Counted from the first letter of the stretch, positions 34,664-44,128 are shown. The stretch: DNA of 64,000 nt from JAPPHY01 sp965247535 (GCA_965247535.1 OZ252018.1:372001-436000), one strand, 5' to 3'. Numbers and translations are program-made. Notes: generated by a model from the sequence alone, not told the origin.

Positions 34664-35026
34664 TTACGGCGGGGGCCGCCCGGCCTCGTCAAGCATCCAG
34701 GGCTGGTCCCTGGTGGTGTCTACTGGCAGAAACACAAAACCATATATCCGCGAATAATCGCCGGTGTCCCTGGGGCTGATGAGATAGCACTCGTCAGCCT
34801 GGAACCGCGGCTTGATCTCATCCAACCTGTGCTTGAGCACCGTAAAGTCCACCGGAATGCCGTGCTTCTCCCACATGGCCTGCTGCTGGGACACCGGGAT
34901 GTCCGAGCAGCTTCCTATGAGGTAGCCCATGTCCTTGGCCCGCCTCACCATGTCCAGTGTGACGGGGCCTGGCTCCGCGGACACCTCCAGCACGTTGTCT
35001 ATGTCAAAGGCGATGAGCCTCTTCAA
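34664..35026 (-). CDS. degenerate HAD-superfamily protein
   Basis: About 120 residues, paralogous to the next gene upstream: LIAFDIDNVLEVSAEPGPVT, AKDMGYLIGSCSDIPVSQQQAMW and FTVLKHRLDEIKPRFQADECYLIS. The first HAD motif keeps DxD, but DGT has become DNV, and the GDTDVD magnesium motif of the paralogue is replaced by SPRDTGD. Catalysis is therefore doubtful. I start at a TTG at 35026 with GGGAG upstream; a GTG at 35059 is the other option. Confidence 0.62.
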   Translation of the reverse strand: MKRLIAFDIDNVLEVSAEPGPVTLDMVRRAKDMGYLIGSCSDIPVSQQQAMWEKHGIPVDFTVLKHRLDEIKPRFQADECYLISPRDTGDYSRIYGFVFLPVDTTRDQPWMLDEAGRPPP

Positions 35027-35105
35027 TTGCCGGTATCTCCCAACGCTCCAGCGCCTCACCCAGGGCGGCAGCCCTGTACGGGCCGACCGGTGGGATATGG
35101 ACGTG

Positions 35106-35558
35106 CTATCGCGTTCTGCCCTCCGGCCCCCAGTGGATCTGACCGTCTTCCGGGCTCAGCATCCAGGGCTCCGGGTCCATGGTCTGCACCTGCAGGAAAT
35201 CGAAGCCCGACACCCGTGCGAAGTGCATGTCCACGTCCGTATCGCCGATGTGGACGTAGGATTCGGCCTCGAAGCGCGACTTGACGCTGTCCAGCATGTG
35301 CTTGAGCACCGTGAACTCCACCTCGATGTCCCACGTCGCCCACATGTTCTTCTGGTCGCCCACGGGCCTGTCCGAGCAGCTGCCGATGATGTAGCCCCAC
35401 TCCTTGGCGCGCTCCACCATGTCCCTGGTGATGGGGCCGGGGCCGTGGCCCGTCGTTAGAGTGCCGTCGATGTCAAAGCTGATGAGGCCGGTAGGGCGCC
35501 GGTCGGCGGCGCCTTCAGAGCCATCTTCGCTTGACGTTGTTGGTATCCGTTGCTCCAA
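35106..35558 (-). CDS. HAD-superfamily hydrolase-like protein
   Basis: A 150-residue protein with FDIDGTLTTGHGPGP (HAD motif I), IIGSCSDRPVGDQKNMW (motif II region) and HIGDTDVDMHFARVSG (motif IV), so the catalytic and metal residues are present. There is no large cap domain, which suggests a small-molecule or protein phosphatase acting on an accessible substrate. A TTG at 35558 follows AGGAGG at 8 bases. It lies between the thiolase gene and its own degenerate copy. Confidence 0.75.
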   Translation of the reverse strand: MEQRIPTTSSEDGSEGAADRRPTGLISFDIDGTLTTGHGPGPITRDMVERAKEWGYIIGSCSDRPVGDQKNMWATWDIEVEFTVLKHMLDSVKSRFEAESYVHIGDTDVDMHFARVSGFDFLQVQTMDPEPWMLSPEDGQIHWGPEGRTR

Positions 35559-35645
35559 GCAGTGTCCTCCTGTGGCTGTTGTGGTGAGAGTGAGGCCGAA
35601 GCCCGGTCGACGGTCACCTGCGGCCGCCGACCGGGCTTGAGCGAG

Positions 35646-36965
35646 CTATATTTGCGGGTGCACGCTCAGGAACATGTGGCCGTTGCCTCCGGGCGTGACC
35701 TGGCCCATGGCCGCGGTCTCCGCGCGGACGGTCACCTGGCGCGCGCCAGCCGTACCGCGGAGCTGCTCGATGCTGTCCGTGTACATGGCTGTGCGTGTGC
35801 GGCCGCAGCCCAGGTTGCCGCCGCTGGAGTTGAAGGGGTGTGGTCCCTCCACTCGAATGTCACCGGCGTAGAAGTCGAACGCCTCGCCGCGCTTGACGCC
35901 GTGCCACTGGAAGCCTTCCAGGTAGGACTGCGTGAAGGTGGCGAAACCGTCGTAGGGGTTGAAGATGTCCAGGTCTTCCGGCCGCGCTCCGGCGCTCTCG
36001 TAGAGTCTGCGGGCCAGGCTGTCGGTGAACTCTTCGTGGTCTTCCAGCGTGGCCATGGTAGAGCGGGTGGGATGGCTTGCCTGGGCGTGGCCCAGCACGT
36101 AGATGGGCTTCTGCTTCATGTCCTGGGCGCGCTCCGCCGTGGCGAAGACAATGGCAAGGGCGTGGTTGACCGGCCGGTCAGAGTCGAGCAGGCCGTTGGG
36201 CCAGCAGATGTAACGCTGCGTGAGGTAGTCCTCCAGCGTGATCTGGTAGGGCTCGTGCTGCGCGTAGTAGCCCCACGGCGTGAGCAGGCCGTTCCTGCGC
36301 TGGTTGAGTACGAAAGGCGCCAGGTCATCGTGGCTGCCGCCGTACTTGGTGCAGTACTGCATGAAGACGAAAGCGTGCTGCATCATAGCGGAGGTCATCC
36401 ATCCCCAGGGTGCGGACCACTTGCGCCCGCCCTCCGAGTAGGCGCCTTCCTCCAGCTTGTACCTGCCGGGCACGTTGCCCATGTTGTAGGTCATGAGCAG
36501 GACATTGGACAGGCCGTCGCCCACCACCTGAGCGGCCTTGCCGGTCTCCTGTCCGATGGCCAGTTGATTGCGGTCGATGTAGTTGACGTTGGTTAGAGGC
36601 GTGCCCTCGCGCGCCATGCCGGCCATGAGCCAGTCGGCAGATGTGTAGCTGAGGCCGTCCTCGGAGTCGTAGGGAGGGTCGAAGTAGGGTCGCGCATCGC
36701 CGCGGTCCTCTTGCGACCACGTGTCACCGGCCATGGCCTCGCTGCACACGAAGCCGTCGATGTCCTCCGCCTTCAGCCCCGCGTCCTCGATTGCGTTCTG
36801 CATGGCGTTGATCTGGAAGGCGCCCAGGGTCCTGTCCATGCTCGTGCCGTCCCAGCGGCGGTCAATGGCAGAGTACCCGTAGCCCACGATCGCCACCTTG
36901 CCCCGGTGCTCCCAGACGCCCATGCCATCTGCGTATCTGGGGAATCCTCCAGCGCTGCTAGTCAT
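35646..36965 (-). CDS. thiolase-fold protein of the SCP-x/Ltp2 type, without the nucleophilic Cys
   Basis: 439 residues with the thiolase layout: KVAIVGYGYSAIDRR, AIEDAGLKAEDIDGFVCS, GKAAQVVGDGLSNVLLM, an IFNPYDGFATFTQSYLEGF block and FNSSGGNLGCGRTRTAM, then QLRGTAGARQVTVRAE. Where thiolases have VNxxCxSG this protein reads VNYIDRNQLAIGQ, and the C-terminal catalytic His/Cys motif is altered. That matches thiolase-like aldolases such as Ltp2, which work with a DUF35 partner to cleave hydroxyacyl-CoA side chains. The DUF35 gene is next to it. Aldolase activity is an inference. Confidence 0.82.
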   Translation of the reverse strand: MTSSAGGFPRYADGMGVWEHRGKVAIVGYGYSAIDRRWDGTSMDRTLGAFQINAMQNAIEDAGLKAEDIDGFVCSEAMAGDTWSQEDRGDARPYFDPPYDSEDGLSYTSADWLMAGMAREGTPLTNVNYIDRNQLAIGQETGKAAQVVGDGLSNVLLMTYNMGNVPGRYKLEEGAYSEGGRKWSAPWGWMTSAMMQHAFVFMQYCTKYGGSHDDLAPFVLNQRRNGLLTPWGYYAQHEPYQITLEDYLTQRYICWPNGLLDSDRPVNHALAIVFATAERAQDMKQKPIYVLGHAQASHPTRSTMATLEDHEEFTDSLARRLYESAGARPEDLDIFNPYDGFATFTQSYLEGFQWHGVKRGEAFDFYAGDIRVEGPHPFNSSGGNLGCGRTRTAMYTDSIEQLRGTAGARQVTVRAETAAMGQVTPGGNGHMFLSVHPQI

Positions 36966-37029
36966 TGTTTCCTCCTTGCTCAGGTTGACAGAGAGTGATG
37001 TGCAACCTCATTGCCCGACACTTTCCCTG

Positions 37030-37440
37030 CTACTCGACCACCTTCCAGTCGTGGATGAACTGGCCCGGCTCCTGCTCCTCGTAGACCACCTCCACTGGCG
37101 CTCCCTGCGGAGCCTCGTTGACCGGCGTGCCGGGCAGGTTGGCCAGGAAGTTGATATCCGGGTCCTCATCCAGCGAGACTATGGCAACGTTGAAGGGCAC
37201 ATCGGCCTTTAGGCGCACCACGCGCGTGTCGTGGACCACCAGGGTCTCCAGGATGTGGCCCTTCCCTTCAGCCTCTTTCCAGTCCAGGTTGTCCCCGGAA
37301 CCGCACCGCACGCAAGATGCCTTTATCGGGTACTGAAGCCTTTCGCACGAGGTGCAGAACTGCAACAGGAGCCTCTTCTCGTTCACGGCGTCCCAGAAGG
37401 GCTTGTCCAGCGCATCGGGTACCGGAATGGTCTTGGGCAT
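37030..37440 (-). CDS. DUF35 zinc-ribbon/OB-fold acyl-CoA-binding protein
   Basis: The 136-residue product has a zinc ribbon with Cys29/Cys32 and Cys43/Cys46 (FCTSC, SCVRC), then an OB fold with GKGHILETLVVHD and VPFNVAIVSLDED. DUF35 proteins sit beside thiolase-fold enzymes and help hold the acyl-CoA, as in archaeal HMG-CoA synthesis and bacterial sterol side-chain aldolases. It lies 64 bases upstream of the thiolase-like gene and is almost certainly its partner. Confidence 0.9.
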   Translation of the reverse strand: MPKTIPVPDALDKPFWDAVNEKRLLLQFCTSCERLQYPIKASCVRCGSGDNLDWKEAEGKGHILETLVVHDTRVVRLKADVPFNVAIVSLDEDPDINFLANLPGTPVNEAPQGAPVEVVYEEQEPGQFIHDWKVVE

Positions 37441-37491
37441 ACCTCACCTCCTCTATGGTTTGCTTGCGTTACTAACGTTCATTCGGGAGCG

Positions 37492-39963
37492 TCAGCTCGT
37501 GAACCAGGGGTTGGGCTCCTCCCAGTGCACAATGCTCCGCTCCTTGTACGCCTCTATCTCCTCGTCCCCGTAGCCCATCTCCCGCATGACGACCTGAGTA
37601 TGCTCTCCGGGATACGGGGCCGCCCTGTACCGCCCGGGCGTCTCCGACATGTGAACGATCCCGCCCGGCCGCACATAGCCTCCGAATCTGGCGCTGTCCG
37701 ACTCGGTGTGCACCGCGAAGCCGTTCTCCAGCGAGTGCGGATGGTCCAGGTAGAACTCCTCCGCATCGTCGCTGTTGGACACGCGGACGCAGGCCACGTC
37801 CTCGGCGGTCAGGAGCTCCTCCCACTCCGCGGCCGTGCGAGTGGCGAATACCGCGGCAAGCTGCTCGATGAGCTCCTGGTCGTGGGCCGTGCGCGCTGCG
37901 GACGCGAACCGCGGGTCGCCGATGAGGTCCGCGCGCCCGATGGTGCGGCAGAGCGCCTGCCACTCATCCTCGAAGGGGCAGGCCAGGAACACCCAGCCGT
38001 CGCTCGCCTGGTAGAGCCTGTACAGGGCGTTGAGGCCGTAGCAGTCAGCGTCCGGAATGGCATAGGGAGGCCGTCCGCTGTAGTCGTAGGCCTCGTCGTG
38101 GTTGGCCCAGCCGTTGGCGCACATCATGGTTGCCTGGATGGCCTGGCCCTGGCCGGTGCGCTCCCGCGCCAGGAGTCCGAGCATGATAGCGGTGCCCACG
38201 GCCTGCGAGGAGTTGGGGTCCGGGTTGCCCTCGTTGGCGCGCATCATGCGTCGTGAGGTGTCCTTGATCTCGTCCATGGTCATGGGCTGGTAGGTGGGAG
38301 GAGGCATGGCCTTGCCGGCCTGTCGCAATGCGCCCCCGAAGAGTGCGCCGGGTACCGGGTGAGCTCCGGGCCGCCGGCTGTGGGGGCCGGTGGCGCCGTA
38401 TGCGCCCACGTACACGTGGACCATCCGCGGGTTGATTTGTCGGCAGGTCTCGTAGTCGATGCCGAGCCGGTCCGGGACGCCCGGCCTGAAGTTGTGCAGC
38501 AGGACGTCGGCGCGGGCCACCAGCTTGTGGATAAGCTCCTGCCCCTCCGGGGTCTGGAGGTCAACCTGTATGCACTCCTTGCCGGCGTATGTCCGCATGG
38601 TCATGAGGTTCTGGACGCCGCCGGGTCTCGTCGCAGGAGCGCGGCCGGGCGTGGCGTCCACCTTGATGATGCGAGCGCCAAGGTCTGCGATCATGGACGC
38701 GCCGTACGGCCCGGCGATCACCGTGGAGAAGTCCAGCACGGTCACGCCGTCGAGCAGGTGGGCCGGGGCGTGCCCGTTCCCGTTGCTTGCGCCGGCAGGC
38801 GCCACTGGGACGCGCTCCTCGATTCCCCCAAGCACCTCAGCCGTGTGTTCGCCGAGGTACGGCGCGGGACCGCCCACCTCGCCGGGCGTCTCCGCCATGT
38901 CCGCCACGAGTCCCACCACCTTCATAGGCCCAACGCGCGGGTCGTCGATGTCCTCAACGTGCCGGTTGTGGAGGAACTGATCGTGCTTCATGCCCTCAAC
39001 CGTGTACAGGTACGGCTCGGCGGCGATGTCGCCGTCCTCCACGTAGATCTCCATCCACTCGTCGAGGGTCTTCTCCTGCATCCGCTCCAGTATGAGCTCT
39101 CGCAGTTCCTCGCGGCGGTCCTCCGGAAGGCCGAACACGTTCTTGTAACGCTCGTCTTCCAGGACCCATCCCAGGCCGATGGCGCGCAGATGCGCAGGCA
39201 GGAGCCTTGGCCCCTGGCGGTTGTTGGCGTGCTGGAGCCACCGTCCGTCCTTGGTGCGAACGGGGATGTACTCGAGGGTTGGCAGCGTTTGAGGCCCCTG
39301 GCCTGCGGACGGGAACCGCTGGGGGTCCCTGCGGCTGAAGTGGATGGATAGCGGTCGGCCGCCGTAGTAGGGAATCATGCCCTGGAGCACGCTGGTCTGC
39401 ACCCACTGCCCGCGGCCCAGTCGCTCACGAATGCGAAGCGCGCCCAGTATGCCTCGCACGGCACCCTGGCTAGACGCCCACGTTGCGGTCCTGACGGCTG
39501 CGTATACTGGGCCGGGGCGGTCCAGCTGTCCGCCCCACGTGGACATTCGGCCGCTCTTGGCGGCGACCACGCCCTCGTAGTCCTTGTAGCTGCTCAGCGG
39601 CCCCTTCTGGCCGAACCCCGTGATGGAGCAGTAGACCAGCATGGGGTTGGCAGCCGAGAGCGTATCGTAGTCTATGCCCTTGGCGTGGCTGACGCCGGGG
39701 CGGAAGCTCTCCACCACGACGTCTGCCCTGCGGGCCAGTGCCTGCGCCTGCTCGCGGCCTTCCTCGGTGTCGAGGTCCAGCGTGATGCTCTTCTTGCCGC
39801 GGTTCCAAGCAAGCCAGTTGCCCTGCCCGCGGTACGGGTCGCCCGACGGAGGTTCGACCTTGACCACCTCAGCGCCGAAGTCGGCGAGCACGGCGGTGGC
39901 CAGAGCGCCCGGCATCCCGAAGCTGAAGTCCAGAACGGTGTACCCACTGCAAGGTCCTGCCAT
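37492..39963 (-). CDS. double-domain CaiB/BaiF CoA-transferase-like protein 2
   Basis: 823 residues, second of three related fusions. Domain 1 begins GYTVLDFSFGMPGALATAVL, domain 2 LLDGVTVLDFSTVIAGPYGA. The position of the canonical Asp is Gln194 in domain 1 (GQWVQTSVLQG) and Cys615 in domain 2 (GQAIQATMMCA). Linkers such as ASNGNGHAPAH join the halves. The ATG at 39963 follows AAAGGAGG. It lies between the ABC importer permease and the DUF35 gene. The similar size of the DMSP enzyme DddD, also a double CaiB-type protein, is worth comparing, but DddD keeps an Asp in its second half. Confidence 0.88.
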   Translation of the reverse strand: MAGPCSGYTVLDFSFGMPGALATAVLADFGAEVVKVEPPSGDPYRGQGNWLAWNRGKKSITLDLDTEEGREQAQALARRADVVVESFRPGVSHAKGIDYDTLSAANPMLVYCSITGFGQKGPLSSYKDYEGVVAAKSGRMSTWGGQLDRPGPVYAAVRTATWASSQGAVRGILGALRIRERLGRGQWVQTSVLQGMIPYYGGRPLSIHFSRRDPQRFPSAGQGPQTLPTLEYIPVRTKDGRWLQHANNRQGPRLLPAHLRAIGLGWVLEDERYKNVFGLPEDRREELRELILERMQEKTLDEWMEIYVEDGDIAAEPYLYTVEGMKHDQFLHNRHVEDIDDPRVGPMKVVGLVADMAETPGEVGGPAPYLGEHTAEVLGGIEERVPVAPAGASNGNGHAPAHLLDGVTVLDFSTVIAGPYGASMIADLGARIIKVDATPGRAPATRPGGVQNLMTMRTYAGKECIQVDLQTPEGQELIHKLVARADVLLHNFRPGVPDRLGIDYETCRQINPRMVHVYVGAYGATGPHSRRPGAHPVPGALFGGALRQAGKAMPPPTYQPMTMDEIKDTSRRMMRANEGNPDPNSSQAVGTAIMLGLLARERTGQGQAIQATMMCANGWANHDEAYDYSGRPPYAIPDADCYGLNALYRLYQASDGWVFLACPFEDEWQALCRTIGRADLIGDPRFASAARTAHDQELIEQLAAVFATRTAAEWEELLTAEDVACVRVSNSDDAEEFYLDHPHSLENGFAVHTESDSARFGGYVRPGGIVHMSETPGRYRAAPYPGEHTQVVMREMGYGDEEIEAYKERSIVHWEEPNPWFTS

Positions 39964-40028
39964 GGCAGCCTCCTTTACAAGCAACGGGCGGGGCCCCTGT
40001 TCCGGGCGCGCGTCAGGGCTGTGAGACT

Positions 40029-40922
40029 CTAGGTGCCTCTGAGTCTGGGATCCAGCACGTCACGGAGGGCGTCGCCGAATAGGTTGAATCCATACACTGC
40101 CACGGAGATTGCCAGGCCAGGCCAGATGGCCAGCCACGGCGCCACGGCATAGTAGTTGCGGACGCGACCGGTCAGCATGCTGCCCCAGGAGGGCGTAGGC
40201 TCCGGCACGCCGAGTCCCAGGAAGCTCAGGCCGGCCTCTGCGATGATGGCGGTGCCCAAGCCGGCCGTGGCGATGATAAGCCACGGCGCCACGCACTGCG
40301 GCATAACGTGCTGAAGTATGATGCGCATGTCAGAGGAGCCGATTGCTCTTGCCGCCAGTACGAACTCGCTCTCCTTCACGGCGAGCGCCTGCGATCGAAC
40401 GACGCGGTTGGCTCGCGGTATCTGCGGAATTGCGATGGCCAGCACCACGTTGTTGAGGCTCTGCCCCAGGGCGGACATGATGGCCAGGGCCAGTATGAGC
40501 GTGGGGATGGCCATCATGGAGTCCATGATGCGCTGAATGACAGCGTCCGCCTTGCCGCCGTAGTAGGCGCTAACCAAGCCGATCAGCGCCCCGCCGAGGG
40601 AGCCGGTGGCAACGGACAGCAGGCCCACGTACAGGGAGATTCGGGCGCCATAGGCGATACGCGTCCACACGTCCCGGCCCCAGGTGTCGGTCCCCATCCA
40701 GTGCGTCAGGGAGGGTGACTGGAGGTCATCGCCGAAGCTGGTGCGGGTGGGCTCGTAGAAGGTCACAAGGGGAGCGAAGATGGCGACCAGTACCATCCCG
40801 AAGATGATGGTCCCCCCAATGGCCCCCAGCGGCTTGCGCCTGAAGAACGTCTTAGTGGACTTGTAGGCATCGCGTAGCCTGGGGGCTACGCCCGACTGCT
40901 GTGTTCTGGCTGCTTCTATCAC
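40029..40922 (-). CDS. dipeptide/oligopeptide-type ABC transporter permease, DppC-like
   Basis: A 297-residue membrane subunit with an N-terminal helix and five more in the transport domain. Visible are HWMGTDTWGRDVWTRIAYGARISL, MDSMMAIPTLILALAIM and the cytoplasmic EAA-type loop SEFVLAARAIGSSDMRIILQ. It pairs with the DppB-like permease directly upstream (22 bases apart) and the binding lipoprotein. The GTG start at 40922 has AAGGAG at about 9 bases. No DppD/DppF ATPase is encoded here, so the ATPases must come from elsewhere. Confidence 0.92.
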   Translation of the reverse strand: MIEAARTQQSGVAPRLRDAYKSTKTFFRRKPLGAIGGTIIFGMVLVAIFAPLVTFYEPTRTSFGDDLQSPSLTHWMGTDTWGRDVWTRIAYGARISLYVGLLSVATGSLGGALIGLVSAYYGGKADAVIQRIMDSMMAIPTLILALAIMSALGQSLNNVVLAIAIPQIPRANRVVRSQALAVKESEFVLAARAIGSSDMRIILQHVMPQCVAPWLIIATAGLGTAIIAEAGLSFLGLGVPEPTPSWGSMLTGRVRNYYAVAPWLAIWPGLAISVAVYGFNLFGDALRDVLDPRLRGT

Positions 40923-40944
40923 TTCACCGTCTCCTTGGCCGAGG

Positions 40945-41910
40945 CTAGAATCGGATCCGGGGGTCCAGCCAGGCGTAAGTCACGTCTACTGCGAGGTTGA
41001 TGAAGATTATCCACGTGGCGATTATGCAGACCATGCTCTGCACGACGGGGAAGTCGCGCTGGTTCATGCCGCGGACCACGTAGATTCCGATGCCCGGCAG
41101 CTGGAATATGGTCTCCGTGATGACGGAGCCGCCGATGATCACAGCCGCGGAGATTCCTACTATGGTCACCACCGGCAGCATTGCGTTCTTGAGTGCGTGC
41201 CGGTACACCACCACGGAGTATCGCAGGCCCTTGGCGTGAGCCGTCCTCACGTAGTCCTGCCTGAGCACCTCCAGCATGGTGGAGCGCATCATCCTGGCCT
41301 TGGTGGCCGCCGAAGCGAATCCGCCGATGACGGCAGGCCAGAAGAGGATGCTGATGTTGCCTGCCAGGTTCTCCCATGGATGCTCGAACTGGAGTCTTGG
41401 CGACCAGTTGAAGAAGTACACTCCCGCTGCTATCACCAGCGTGGCGAGCCAGAAGTTCGGCATGGATAGACCGGCAAGCGAGACTAGGCGCCCCACGTAG
41501 TCCATCCACCCGTCTTGTTTGAGCGCCATCAATATGCCTATGGGCAGGCCTATGATCACGGAGAGGACCACGCTGTAGATGCCCAACTGAAGGGTCACCG
41601 GCGCTCTCTCTACAAACTCCTCCATGATGGGCTTGGAGGTGTAGAAGGACGCCTCCCAGTTCAGGGTCACCATGTCCCTGGCCCATACCAGGTACTGCAT
41701 GTACAGGGGGCGATCCAGACCCAGGAGTCGCGTCACTCGCTCGAGAACGATTGGGTCAACGTCCTCCCGGTTGAAGTCCTCCTCACCCTGGGAGATGACC
41801 ATGAGGGCCACGTCGCCAGGCGCAACACGGATGAGCATGAAGATGATGACGCTCACCACGAAGACTGCCAGGAATCCCTGCAGGATACGCCTGATTATGT
41901 ACTGTGTCAC
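40945..41910 (-). CDS. dipeptide/oligopeptide-type ABC transporter permease, DppB-like
   Basis: A 321-residue six-helix permease: YIIRRILQGFLAVFVVSVIIF, RLLGLDRPLYMQYLVWARDM, the EAA loop LRQDYVRTAHAKGLRYSVV and ITETIFQLPGIGIYVVRGMN. It forms a heterodimer with the DppC-like subunit. The GTG start at 41910 follows GGGAGGG. A long hairpin in the 217-base gap after the binding-protein gene may lower its expression relative to that gene. Confidence 0.92.
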   Translation of the reverse strand: MTQYIIRRILQGFLAVFVVSVIIFMLIRVAPGDVALMVISQGEEDFNREDVDPIVLERVTRLLGLDRPLYMQYLVWARDMVTLNWEASFYTSKPIMEEFVERAPVTLQLGIYSVVLSVIIGLPIGILMALKQDGWMDYVGRLVSLAGLSMPNFWLATLVIAAGVYFFNWSPRLQFEHPWENLAGNISILFWPAVIGGFASAATKARMMRSTMLEVLRQDYVRTAHAKGLRYSVVVYRHALKNAMLPVVTIVGISAAVIIGGSVITETIFQLPGIGIYVVRGMNQRDFPVVQSMVCIIATWIIFINLAVDVTYAWLDPRIRF

Positions 41911-42066
41911 TTCTAGCCCTCCCTGCGGTTTCGGCCGGTCCTTCCAGAGGGTTGGCCCGCCCGACGGGCCGGGGTGATCACCGCCGCTGCCCTATCGGAT
42001 GAGAGTCCGTTGCGGCGGGGTCGAGTCGGTCGATCTGTCTAGGTCTTGCGGTCAGTTGAGGTATGG

Positions 42067-42106
42067 CACCGACGGGATGGGAGCCAGTGTCCCCATCCCG
42101 TCGGTG
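42067..42106. terminator. 15-bp hairpin between binding-protein and permease genes
   Basis: CACCGACGGGATGGG (42067-42081) pairs perfectly with CCCATCCCGTCGGTG (42092-42106) around a 10-base loop. It lies just past the binding lipoprotein's stop on the minus strand. Intercistronic hairpins of this kind often stabilise the first part of an importer transcript or partly terminate it. Confidence 0.6.
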
Positions 42107-42127
42107 ATTCCGATCTAGGCTTCGGTT

Positions 42128-44071
42128 CTACCTGGCTACCCAGGTGCGCTGGTGTATCTTGAGGTGCGATGTGTGTATGGAGTGGTCGGGCAGGATGTCA
42201 AACCCCTTCACCCACGGCTGGTAGCCGGTGAACAGCACCTGCCACTCCATGGGAGCTGCCGGGATGTACTCGTTGTACATGATGGACTCGAGCTCCTTGC
42301 TGATCTCTGTCCGCTTGGTGAAGTCCAACTCCACCAGGAATTCGTTGACCAGTGAGTTCAGCCTGTTCTGCACGTCCGGCTCCACGCCACCCATACAGGA
42401 CCTGGCTCCCCTCAGCTCGGAGTGGTACGTCCTGTATCGGAGGTAGGGGTCGGGCGTACCTTCCCAGCCAGGCATGACGGTCACCGCGAAGGTGTGGTTG
42501 CAGGCGTTGAGCTGGGAGGAGAGCGTGGCCGGGTCGTAGGTGTCCAGTTCGAGGTCCATGCCCAGGTGCTCCTGTATGGTCCCGCCCATGAATATGCAGG
42601 CGTTGGTGGACGTATCGTCCGCCCTGGAAAGGCACTTGAACGAACCGGGTGATTCTCCACCATAGATGTCGTTCATGATGCTCTGGGCCAGAGCGATGTC
42701 GTCGTCCTTGGGCTGACGCCATCCGTCCCAGGTGAGAATCTCCTCAACCGAGTGGCCCATGGGGTTGAAGGCTCGCCCATCGGCGTTGAAGAAGCCCGCC
42801 GGGATGTAGCCGGCGTGGAGGTCGGTGCCGGGGATGTTCTGGAATTCCTTCCATGCAGCCCGGTCCATGACCAGGTTGACTGCACGGCGCACCCGCACGT
42901 CATCGAATGGAGGCTTCTCGGTGTTGAATCCCACGGCCCTGCCACCGAAGTAGTGGTTCGGCGCGAATGCCAGGTCGGGGAAGTCGCGGTTGGCCTGCTC
43001 AACCTGGGCGGGATAGGGTGAGCCGCTGCCGTGGCCCATGAGGTCGATCTTGCCCGTGGAGAAGCTGGCGAAGGCCGTGGCAGGGTCTGCAATTGAGTGG
43101 TACTCAAAGACGTCCAGGAACGGAAGGCCTTCCTTCCAGTAGTTGGGGTTCCGGTGGACAGTGGCGACCACCTCGGGAGTGAGGGCATGGGGCATGAAGG
43201 GGCCGGTGCCCAGGTGGATTGAGTACTTAGGGTACGTGCGGATCTCCTGGACCTCCAGGGTCTCCAGGGACCAGTCCAACCAGTCCTTGTTGGTGATGCC
43301 GTACACGCCCGGCATGCTGAGCAGGTTCAGGATACCGGGGAAGGGGATGCCGCTGTCCAGCACAGCCTGAGCGGTGTAGCCCTCAGGGCCGTCCGGGCAG
43401 CTCCAGGTTGTACCGCCCGGCACCAGTGAGGAGAGCGAACCGCCCTCGTCCCAGTAGCGGTCGGAGCCGATGAAGTTCATGTGGGAAGCAACGTCCTCGC
43501 ACACCAGCTCCTGGCCGAAACCGGGCATATCTACCTCATGGGCTTCGGTCTTCTCGTGGAACATGATGCCTTCGCGGAGGTGGAAGGTGTAGGTCAGCTG
43601 GTCGTCCGAGACTTCCCAGCTTTCCGCCACGTTGCTCTGGATACCGCCGGACCAGCCGATCCACGGGTCAATCATGACCAGCGTGTCACGCGTGGTCATC
43701 TGGTTGCCCGTGTAGTGGCTGTTGCCGCTGCCCCTGTACGGGGAGCCGGTCCTCACAGGTACGTTGGTGCGCAACCTGATGGTGCCGCCGTACTGCGGCT
43801 CGCCCCACTCCGGCCTGAACATGGGATGATCCATGACGGCCTGGGCGCTCAGCCCGGTATTGGCCTGGCTGGTCTCAGCCACAGGCGCCTCCGTGGGCTC
43901 CATCATCTCTCCGGCCATGGCCTCAGTGGGCTCAGGAGTCGCCGTCGGCACAGACGTGTTGGTGGGCTCGGGCGTGGCCGTGGGATCTTCTCCACACGCC
44001 ACGGCCGCCACAAGCACGACGCCGAGCAGCATTGCGACCAGTGTCCTAAGGTGCACCGCTTTTCGTAACAT
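42128..44071 (-). CDS. ABC transporter substrate-binding lipoprotein, family 5
   Basis: A 647-residue solute-binding protein. The signal ends AVAC with the lipid Cys at residue 26. A Thr-Pro-Glu-rich linker follows, then the family-5 (DppA/OppA) body: YGGTIRLRTNVP, VAESWEVSDDQLTYTFHLREGIMFHE, VRRAVNLVMDRAAWKE and PMEWQVLFTGYQPWVKGF near the end. It delivers a substrate to the DppB/DppC permeases. It need not be a peptide; many family-5 proteins carry sugars, opines or metal complexes. GGAGGGG lies just before the ATG. Confidence 0.93.
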   Translation of the reverse strand: MLRKAVHLRTLVAMLLGVVLVAAVACGEDPTATPEPTNTSVPTATPEPTEAMAGEMMEPTEAPVAETSQANTGLSAQAVMDHPMFRPEWGEPQYGGTIRLRTNVPVRTGSPYRGSGNSHYTGNQMTTRDTLVMIDPWIGWSGGIQSNVAESWEVSDDQLTYTFHLREGIMFHEKTEAHEVDMPGFGQELVCEDVASHMNFIGSDRYWDEGGSLSSLVPGGTTWSCPDGPEGYTAQAVLDSGIPFPGILNLLSMPGVYGITNKDWLDWSLETLEVQEIRTYPKYSIHLGTGPFMPHALTPEVVATVHRNPNYWKEGLPFLDVFEYHSIADPATAFASFSTGKIDLMGHGSGSPYPAQVEQANRDFPDLAFAPNHYFGGRAVGFNTEKPPFDDVRVRRAVNLVMDRAAWKEFQNIPGTDLHAGYIPAGFFNADGRAFNPMGHSVEEILTWDGWRQPKDDDIALAQSIMNDIYGGESPGSFKCLSRADDTSTNACIFMGGTIQEHLGMDLELDTYDPATLSSQLNACNHTFAVTVMPGWEGTPDPYLRYRTYHSELRGARSCMGGVEPDVQNRLNSLVNEFLVELDFTKRTEISKELESIMYNEYIPAAPMEWQVLFTGYQPWVKGFDILPDHSIHTSHLKIHQRTWVAR

Positions 44072-44128
44072 GTCCCCTCCGTTGTAGCGATTTTCCGTGA
44101 TTTTGACGGGTCAACTACCGATTGCGGG

